From contig CM034401.1 of the NCBI GenBank assembly GCA_019925095.2, positions 7,351,838 to 7,415,837 on the forward strand: DNA of 64,000 nucleotides, written 5' to 3'. The translations under genes and the position numbers were made by a program. This stretch comes from Dendrolimus kikuchii. Taxonomy: Eukaryota; Arthropoda; Insecta; Lepidoptera; Lasiocampidae. The notes beneath the pieces were generated by a model. The model saw nothing but the letters and a program-made list of their open reading frames with translations, was not told the origin of the DNA and made no database searches. Below are positions 57,471 to 64,000 of the stretch, in pieces; position 1 is the first letter of the stretch, and each line of letters opens with the position of its first letter.

Positions 57471-57754
57471 CTACATAGCCGTCTCTAACGGTTGACTGTG
57501 TGATCGGTGGTCCTCGGACATTGGCAAAGGGGTCGAGTCCGAATCGTCAAAATCGAAATTAGTCTCCAACAAGGCTTCGGACTTTGACCTGTGATGCAAT
57601 TCAGGTGTCAGCGAATCTTCAAATTCCCTCGAAAGGTCTCCAGGACTCGAGTCGTAACTTGGGATGTTTTCTGACAATGTATTGTCGAATGGGCTCGAAT
57701 AGACTGGTGGGTGAGGAGGACTGGGTAGATTATCTTCATAATATTGAGGTCGAT
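57471..57754 (-). CDS. Last coding exon of an unrecognised gene (acidic Ser/Pro-rich tail)
   Basis: An acceptor (tttcag) at 57755-57760 opens a 284-nt segment that enters in phase 2 and ends at TAG 57471-57473, encoding 93 residues after the split codon. The sequence begins RPQYYEDNLPSPPHPPVYSS, runs through SENIPSYDSSPGDLSREFED and RSKSEALLETNFDFDDSDST, and ends SQPLETAM. It is acidic, rich in Ser, Pro and Asp, without hydrophobic segments, and probably disordered. Tyrosines in YEDN and YSSPFDN contexts and RSKSEAL/RSHSQPL sites look like phosphorylation or adaptor-binding motifs, as in the cytoplasmic tail of a receptor or a scaffold protein; that is inference. I could not find upstream exons before 64000. 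Codon use and clean splicing argue for a host gene rather than a transposon. Confidence 0.6.
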
Positions 57755-57905
57755 CTGAAAGTAAATGGAAAATATTTATATTAAGTTGGTAATTTCAAAC
57801 TAAAACTGAATAATACTATTGTTCGCGACGCTTAGAACACCGATTTACTGCAATAAACGGAACGCGCGATTCAAATATATTGGCAAATTCAAAAGTTTTA
57901 GTCTA

Positions 57906-58192
57906 TGTACAGTCAGCGTCTTATAGAAAGAAGCAGCCAAGGTGATCAAATAGATAAGAACATCGAAAGTGATCATTAGTATCGGTACAACCATTGTCGT
58001 CTAATAGATCGAATCACCCGTCTTGACCAAATACATCAGTACACCGACAACGCCAAATACATGAGTACATTCAAGTCACCATTATTATGTTAACAACCAT
58101 CTCGCCAAAACAAAGAGACACACTAGAAAAATGAACTCTATTCTAAATGTGATTAGTGTCAAATCGAGATGATTTCATACTAAATCAAAATT
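57906..58192 (+). repeat. 287-bp inverted repeat, left arm
   Basis: It begins tgtacagtcagcgtcttata and ends ttcatactaaatcaaaatt. It is the reverse complement of 63458-63744, with only two differences that I can see over 287 bp. There is no coding content. Internal short motifs recur (ccaaatacatcagtacac, ccaaatacatgagtacat). Confidence 0.9.
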
Positions 58193-59820
58193 CCAATAGT
58201 ATTATTACTGTTATAAAAATCTTTTTCATTTTTATAACGTAACTAGTATTTGCCTTCGACTTCATTTTCATTACTTAGATAGCAAAGATTAAAGTTATTT
58301 TATCAATATGTAAAATTGAATAAATATTTAATATGACAATACATGAATCCTGGATATATTCATAAACTCCCGATATTTGTAATTTACTAAAGACTTATTC
58401 AACTACAGATGTTTCTTCACTAAGGATTTCTAATAATTACAGACAGTGTCTTGTGATTTGCGAACATTGCGTCAAAGTTGATCTAGTGGTTTGGAAGTGG
58501 AAGGAAATCCCGGGAAATCTCAAGAGTCCCAATATGGTCATGTATAAAAATGTCATAAAGTATTAAACTATGCTGTAATAAGAGTAACACGAATAGTTTT
58601 CATGCTATATCTAGGCGCATTATTCCCAAGAAAATTTTGGAACTTTCCGTCACTAAAGTATAGGAGTAAAAACATGAAAAAGTGAATCCGGTTTCCTGAA
58701 AAATTACACTAGAATTCCCATGATATTAGCTTTTTCAGCATTTAAGTAAAAAATGTCTGTATAATAGTGAAAACCTCATAGAAATTAACATATTTATGAA
58801 AAAAAAAACATTAATTGTTTCAATTTTCCATCAATCAAACAATTGGATCCCAATTGGTTTTTTTAATAGCTTCAATGTACAGACAAAGCTATTTTACAAT
58901 ATTAACTTAATTTTAACATTTCATTTGACATAATACACTATGTATATGTGAGTATATTTTCTATGTATATGTGAGTTTGTTGAAATATCTACTAAAGAGT
59001 TTCAATACATAAGAAATTTAGAATTCGAGATAAACCTTTTTTTATCAGCAATGAATAATTGATGTTTCTTGGATACTATTTTAATGTCTAATACGTATAT
59101 GAATTCTCATGATCTATACTGAGATCATACTATACATATATATAATATACCCCAGTCATTGAAAAAAGCTTAATCTAACGTTCTGGTGAAATCGTATCGG
59201 AATCAGCCAATTTTTATGCAGTATAACGACTTTAAACCACTCCAAGGAAGTTTTCGCGGGGTTCCCGGAATATAAACTAACAAAGCATTCGGAAAAGAAC
59301 GTAAACCATCGTTTTAGTATCAATTGAATCTGAATCAACTAATTGTTATGCAAATAAATAATTTATACTTTTTCTATTTTTACTTATTTGAAAAAGAAAG
59401 TGCATTGTGTTTTAGTATAAGCTAATTTATATGCATACTAACCACTAGAAACCACCCTCGGGAAAATTTCCGTGAGATGCCCAGGACACAAAGTATTGCT
59501 GTATTTAAAAAATAATGTATCGTGTCTAAAATCGTGTAAGAATAAATAAACTAATTTGTAAGCGTCCTAACAACTTTAACCAGCTCCTGAGAAAATTCGC
59601 GGGATCCCCAGGATAAAAAGTATCACAGATTTAATTTCAGAAAATTTGCTATCAATGAGTAAAAACATCGCATCGAAATAAGAAAGCTTTTTTTTATTCT
59701 GGCCTCTTTAAACCGTTCCCGGAAAATTTCCCGTGCGATTCCGGAATAAAAGGTAGCGCAGAATTTAAGTGTGAGAATTTGCTCACGATCAGCGAAAATC
59801 GAATCGCAATCGGCCTAGTA
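58193..59820. other. Decayed repeat DNA with tandem Helitron-type units
   Basis: No gene is seen. From about 59220 to 59820 there are four diverged tandem units of ~150-250 bp, each with a 'ttcccgg/cgcgggattccc...ggataaaaagta' core. These are the same internal units as in the Helitrons at 3499 and 31552. Confidence 0.45.
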
Positions 59821-59827
59821 GTTTTTA

Positions 59828-62800
59828 TTTTTTTTTATTGCCTGAGGCAGGCAAACAGGCGGACGGTCCACTTAATGGAAAGCGGTTACCGTCGCCTATG
59901 GACGTTTGCAACACCAGGGGCGTTGCCAACGCGTTGCCGGCCTCTAAGAAATTTTATAACGCCCTTCTTAAATGACCCCATGTCGTAGCGCAGAGGGAAA
60001 ACTTCGGCGGGGAGTTCTCTCCAGATCATTGTTGTACGCGGAATAAACGTTCTAGAGAACCGTTGCGTAGTTGAGCGTGGGAGCTCCAGGAAATGGGGGT
60101 GAACACCCCGCCGATGGCGAGCGGTGCGGTTGTAAAAATGGGGCGTTGGCACCAAATCAAACAGTTCCTCGGAACACTCTCCGTTGTACAGGCGGTAGAA
60201 TACGCAGAGGGACGCAAAGTCTCTCCGAAGGCTAAGCGATTCTAAACCGCCTGTTAGTATGGGATCGTCGACTATACGAACGGCGCGACGCTGAATGGAG
60301 TCGAGAGGGTCAGTCTGGTAAGCTGGTGCTCCAGCCCATAAGTGCGAGCAGTATTCCATATGCGGCCTAACTTGTGCTTTGTAAAGCACAAGTCTTTGCC
60401 GCGGGGTGAAATACTGCTTAGACCGGTTTAGCACACCAAGCTTTTTTGAGGCAAGTTTAGCCTTGCCTTCCAGATGACCCCGAAACTGCACGTCGTTCGT
60501 TATATCAACGCCTAGAATCCCGATACTGTTGGAGATGGTAAGGGGTGTTCCTTGAAACTGTGGCGCAGGGACAAATGGGGTCTTTTTTGCAGAGAATGCG
60601 CAGACCTGTGTCTTCGTGGGGTTAAATTGGACAAGATTTTGTCGTCCCCATTCGGAGACTCGCTCCAGGGAGTTCTCCACTTCAGACACAAGTCTGACCC
60701 GACTTTCTTCCACTAGCGACTGAGGGGCATTAGCCCGGCTGGTATATCTAGCGTCACCTGTACTGTCATCCGCATAGCAATGAATGTTCTCTATAGATAA
60801 CAGATCATTGATATGCAGGATGAACAGTGTAGGTGACAGCACACAGCCTTGAGGCACACCAGCATTGATAGGCTTGGTGGTAGAACAGCAACCGTCGACG
60901 GCGACCTTGATGCTGCGTCCACCAAGAAAGCTGGATAGCCACTTGCAAAGCCCCTCAGGTATCCCGTACGATGGCAGCTTCGTAAGAAGTGCCCTATGCC
61001 AGACCCGGTCAAAGGCCTTAGTAATGTCAAGACTGACTGCCAAGGCTTCTCCCTTGCTCTCAACGGCTTCTGCCCAACGGTGGGTTAAGTATACCAACAG
61101 ATCCCCAGCGGAACGACCATGACGGAAGCCATATTGCCGGTCGTTGAGTAGCTGGGAATCTTCGAGGTAACCCAGAAGTTGTCCGTTGATAATCCGCTCC
61201 ATCACCTTTGAGAATAAGGAAGTAATCGCTATGGGCCGGTAGTTGGACGGGTCAGTTCTATCACCTTTTTTTGGGATAGGATGCACAAGAGCAACCTTCC
61301 ACGAAGACGGGACACAGCTAGTAGTGTAAGAAAGTGTAAAAAGACGGGCCAGGACTGGAGAAAGCTCTGGAGCGCATGTCCTAAGCACAATAGCAGGTAT
61401 ACCGTCAGGCCCGGACGACTTCTTGACGTCGAGGCAGCTAAGAGCTCTACGAACCGCTTTTTGGGTAAAGCGAATCTCTTTCATAGAGCTCCCACACCGC
61501 GATACAGTAGGCGGGGTTGCTCCCCCGTCGTCAAGTGTCGAATTGGCCGCAAAGATGTTGCCCAGAAGTTCGGCTTTATCTGTTGCGGTATGAGCCTGTT
61601 GGTCGTCCGCTGTGCGCAATGATGGAAAGGACGGCCGACAGAAATTGCCCTCGACAGCTTTGGCGAGCGACCAAAATGCTCGCGTTCCAGAAGGATAGCG
61701 AGCAAGCCGTTCGCCTATTCTGCCGATATGCTCAAACTTTGCTCTTGCCAGCCGCTTTTTGAGGGACCAGGTGGCGGCATTGTATTTCTTTTTTAGATCG
61801 GATGTTTTCGGATCCTGACATTGCTTAGCTGCCTTCCAGGTCCGATAAGCTGCCTGCTTTTGCCTAACAGCCTCAGCACACAGCTTATCGAACCATGGCT
61901 GGCTTGAGCCCCCGATTGGAATTACAGAGCTAGGAATGTAACATTCCATACCCTGTAACACCACTTCGGCGACTAAGTCTGCACAAGTGTCAGGATCATC
62001 CGTGGAGAAACAAAGCCGCCTCCATGGGTAGGATGCGTAGAACTCGCGCAATCCATCCCAATCTGCTGACCGATATCGCCACACCTTTCTTTTCCCATTG
62101 GGATTAGCCCGTTGGGGAAAAAGAATGGGCACTTCAGAGGATACCAAACAGTGGTCAGAAGAACCCAGAGGAGCTCTGACCAAGATTTGATAGTTCTCTG
62201 GGTGTGTGGTCAGCAGAAGGTCCAACAAAGAGGGCTCGTGGTCCACTCGGTCCGGTATACGGGTAAATCCCGTGACCAATTGAGTGAAACCATAGGCGAG
62301 AGCAAAGTCGCGGGCAGTAGTACCTGGCAGATCAGTCCTCGGAGAACCCAACCATTCGGTATGGTGGGCGTTAAAGTCTCCAAGGATGATTATTTCTGCG
62401 GAAGGATACTGCCCGAAAACTCTGTCGGTCGCGTCTTGGACATGCCCGAAGAAATGAGCTATCTCAGTCCTGTCGCATTCTCTGCTGTGGGACCTATATA
62501 GGCACGAGTAAATTCGGGTGGAACCACCGAAATCGACCCGTACCCACAAGGTGGATAGGTCCCTGTTTTCAAGGCCGTGGAGACGGCGACAACAAATATC
62601 CTCACGAACAAACAAACAAACCCCGGCTTTTGGAAGGAATTTGTGTTCCAGACTGTAGCCGGGGTAGTTTAGATATGACGTGTCCGCAGGGGAGGAAATT
62701 TGCGTCTCCGTCAGAAACAATAAGGCCGGCTTCGTCGTCTCGAGATGTTGATGGACGGCGTTAAGATTGGCGTGTATGCCCCTGATGTTGCAGAAATCCA

Positions 62801-63205
62801 CCCGAAGTGTGGAAGTCAGGTCCGCTGAGTTACTTTTATTATTTCTTTGACGGCTCATTGAAAAGAAAATTTAAGAAGAGAGTTGGAAGTGTGACAATAT
62901 CAGCGTAAAGAGGATAAAGCGGAAAGTGATTTGGCCACACAAACCTGCAGGTTATGTGATTAGCTGATGCGGGGCACGGAAGGGCCCCCGGTCCTCCCCG
63001 GGGAGCATTGCCGGGTCCACGTCCGGTCACCAACCGGCACGACAATGCTCCCCAAGATTATGCGCCAGTTGGTGGGTAGCAGCCTCCATGGGACCGGTTA
63101 GTCCGGGTTCGGGACCCCTACTACCTGGCGGGCGGCCAGCGGGCAACCGTTTCACCGGGTCTCCCTGACCCCCGCCCCACCTCATCACGCCTACAAGAAT
63201 GAAGT
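59828..63205 (-). mobile_element. CR1/Jockey-superfamily retrotransposon, apparently full-length
   Basis: About 3.4 kb on the minus strand: a GC-rich 5' leader (~345 bp, 62859-63205), one intact ORF (59886-62858) and a short 3' UTR ending ggcaataaaaaaaaataaaa. No ORF1 is present, so either the family lacks one or the 5' end is truncated. I could not find a convincing target duplication, and the exact 5' limit is uncertain. The insertion interrupts a Helitron-type repeat at its left edge. Confidence 0.75.
59886..62858 (-). CDS. CR1/Jockey-like endonuclease-reverse transcriptase, 990 aa, uninterrupted
   Basis: A single ORF encoding an apurinic-type endonuclease (about residues 15-240: DFCNIRGIHANLNAV, LLFLTETQ, IILGDFNAHHTEWLG, GSSDHCLV) and a reverse transcriptase (about 480-730: KSSGPDGIPAIVLR, NYRPIAITSLFSKVMER, QYGFRHGRSAGDLL, VSLDITKAFDRVWH, GVPQGCVLSPTLFILHINDL, the catalytic HCYADDSTG). 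A C-terminal region (VLYKAQVRPHMEYCSHLWAG; LDSIQRRAVRIVDD) is typical of CR1, Rex and Jockey clades. The start ATG (62856-62858) is the first in frame after the leader. There is no stop or frameshift, so it may be competent, or recently so. The exact clade (for example Daphne versus CR1) is not decided. Confidence 0.92.
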   Translation of the reverse strand: MSRQRNNKSNSADLTSTLRVDFCNIRGIHANLNAVHQHLETTKPALLFLTETQISSPADTSYLNYPGYSLEHKFLPKAGVCLFVREDICCRRLHGLENRDLSTLWVRVDFGGSTRIYSCLYRSHSRECDRTEIAHFFGHVQDATDRVFGQYPSAEIIILGDFNAHHTEWLGSPRTDLPGTTARDFALAYGFTQLVTGFTRIPDRVDHEPSLLDLLLTTHPENYQILVRAPLGSSDHCLVSSEVPILFPQRANPNGKRKVWRYRSADWDGLREFYASYPWRRLCFSTDDPDTCADLVAEVVLQGMECYIPSSVIPIGGSSQPWFDKLCAEAVRQKQAAYRTWKAAKQCQDPKTSDLKKKYNAATWSLKKRLARAKFEHIGRIGERLARYPSGTRAFWSLAKAVEGNFCRPSFPSLRTADDQQAHTATDKAELLGNIFAANSTLDDGGATPPTVSRCGSSMKEIRFTQKAVRRALSCLDVKKSSGPDGIPAIVLRTCAPELSPVLARLFTLSYTTSCVPSSWKVALVHPIPKKGDRTDPSNYRPIAITSLFSKVMERIINGQLLGYLEDSQLLNDRQYGFRHGRSAGDLLVYLTHRWAEAVESKGEALAVSLDITKAFDRVWHRALLTKLPSYGIPEGLCKWLSSFLGGRSIKVAVDGCCSTTKPINAGVPQGCVLSPTLFILHINDLLSIENIHCYADDSTGDARYTSRANAPQSLVEESRVRLVSEVENSLERVSEWGRQNLVQFNPTKTQVCAFSAKKTPFVPAPQFQGTPLTISNSIGILGVDITNDVQFRGHLEGKAKLASKKLGVLNRSKQYFTPRQRLVLYKAQVRPHMEYCSHLWAGAPAYQTDPLDSIQRRAVRIVDDPILTGGLESLSLRRDFASLCVFYRLYNGECSEELFDLVPTPHFYNRTARHRRGVHPHFLELPRSTTQRFSRTFIPRTTMIWRELPAEVFPLRYDMGSFKKGVIKFLRGRQRVGNAPGVANVHRRR

Positions 63206-63261
63206 GTACTTAACACGAATCCTGATCCAAATTACGCTAATATTGACTCACTTCGGGAAAA

Positions 63262-63388
63262 GGGGGACTGGAACCTGGCCACTAATACCGGAACACAACT
63301 CAAGGTTGTTATGGCGGCATACTCTAGACCAGGGGTGGTCGCCATCCAGTCGAGCAAATACTCTACCACCTGGCTGTTGGTTGTTTAT
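63262..63388 (-). mobile_element. LINE family B fragment
   Basis: The segment gggggactggaacctggcca through tctaccacctggctgttgg is nearly identical to the middle of 13737-14062. Both ends are missing. Confidence 0.6.
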
Positions 63389-63457
63389 AAAGGTGCTTTT
63401 CATTCAATGCAAATTTAGCAATAAGTAATTCAATTTGAAATACATAATTCGAAATAC

Positions 63458-63744
63458 AATTTTGGTTTAGTATGAAATCATCTCGATTTGACACTAATCA
63501 CATTTAGAATAGAGTTCATTTTTCTAGTGTGTCTCTTTGTTTTGGCGAGATGGTTGTTAACATAGTAATGGTGACTTGAATGTACTCATGTATTTGGCGT
63601 TGTCGGTGTACTGATGTATTTGGTCAAGACGGGTGATTCGATCTATTAGACGACAATGGTTGTACCGATACTAATGATCACTTTCGATGTTCTTATCTAT
63701 TTGATCACCTTGGCTGCTTCTTTCTATAAGACGCTGACTGTACA
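63458..63744 (-). repeat. 287-bp inverted repeat, right arm
   Basis: This is the reverse complement of 57906-58192, with two visible differences (an A/G in the ataata/atagta region near 63563, and taaatc/taaacc near the inner end). Confidence 0.9.
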
Positions 63745-64000
63745 GCAGCTTTAACCCTTACAGGTCTTCCCCCTTCTTTATTTATGTCATTTTATTTATA
63801 TGGTTTACCAACAATTACTTGCATTGATGTCAAGGATGTACATAGCTTTATGAAAAAAATCAAACAAAAGCAGTGATGGCTTATAGTACTAAATGCAATT
63901 TGATGTTTTGTAGTTTGAAAAATTATAATATAAAGAATATCGGATCAGTATGGCGATCCAGCGAGGAAACGTAGCCAGCCTTCTGGGCACCTTACCCATA
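63745..64000. other. Unassigned edge sequence
   Basis: AT-rich DNA. The last ~55 bp read as SMAIQRGNVASLLGTLP in one frame, which looks like a retroelement C-terminal piece cut by the window edge, but it is too short to assign. Confidence 0.3.

Noticed and set aside
60865..62501. Plus-strand frames of 80-130 codons
   Set aside because: They are antisense to the CR1/Jockey-like ORF, which has all conserved motifs.
63946..64000. Frame reading SMAIQRGNVASLLGTLP at the window edge
   Set aside because: It resembles a retroelement C-terminal fragment, but it is under 20 codons, cut by the edge and cannot be assigned to a family from sequence alone.
1..64000. CRISPR-like arrays or bacterial operons
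   Set aside because: The direct repeats present are LINE, SINE, satellite or MITE repeats. The genes are spliced and the context is eukaryotic.

Overview
This window reads as nuclear DNA of an insect, most likely a moth or butterfly (Lepidoptera). It is AT-rich, its genes are split by GT-AG introns, and it carries dispersed repeats that I associate with lepidopteran genomes: tRNA-derived SINEs, Helitrons with TC...CTAG ends, RTE-, CR1- and Jockey-like non-LTR elements, and a Penelope-like element. There are no operons, CRISPR arrays, rRNA genes or clear functional tRNA genes.

Three host loci can be supported. (1) 19258-32443, plus strand: a complete seven-exon gene for a 315-residue EI24/PIG8-family ER membrane protein, starting with a 15-nt coding exon. 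(2) 42827-53641, minus strand: a complete seven-exon gene for a 455-residue equilibrative nucleoside transporter (SLC29/ENT family). (3) 57471-57754, minus strand: the last coding exon of a gene I do not recognise, which encodes an acidic, Ser/Pro-rich tail; its other exons are not visible here. The first two genes converge, with about 10 kb of repeat-rich DNA between their stop codons.

Most of the rest is mobile DNA. 0-19 kb: a LINE copy with a frameshift and an internal deletion (5116-7614), three small Helitrons or Helitron ends, 3' fragments of several LINE families, a 1.8-kb Helitron containing about 1 kb of an 8-bp G-rich minisatellite (14709-16499), and a Penelope-like copy with 55-bp inverted ends (17756-18850). 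EI24 introns: a full-length RTE element with an intact 1002-codon ORF (26138-29376), inserted at the border of a Penelope 3' fragment, plus SINEs and a Helitron. 33-42 kb: intergenic MITE-like and fold-back repeats. ENT introns: LINE fragments, a SINE and a perfect 20-bp palindrome. 54-64 kb: a minisatellite, a small LINE fragment, a CR1/Jockey-like element with an intact 990-codon ORF (59886-62858), and a 287-bp, roughly 99% identical inverted repeat whose copies lie 5.3 kb apart and enclose that element.

Target-site duplications, found by eye, date several insertions relative to one another. Two LINE lineages (RTE and CR1-like) keep open ORFs and may have moved recently. I found no clearly novel functional gene system. 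The best leads are the minisatellite-bearing Helitron, the LINE deletion with intron-like borders, the near-identical inverted repeat, and the hammerhead-like fold at the Penelope ends.
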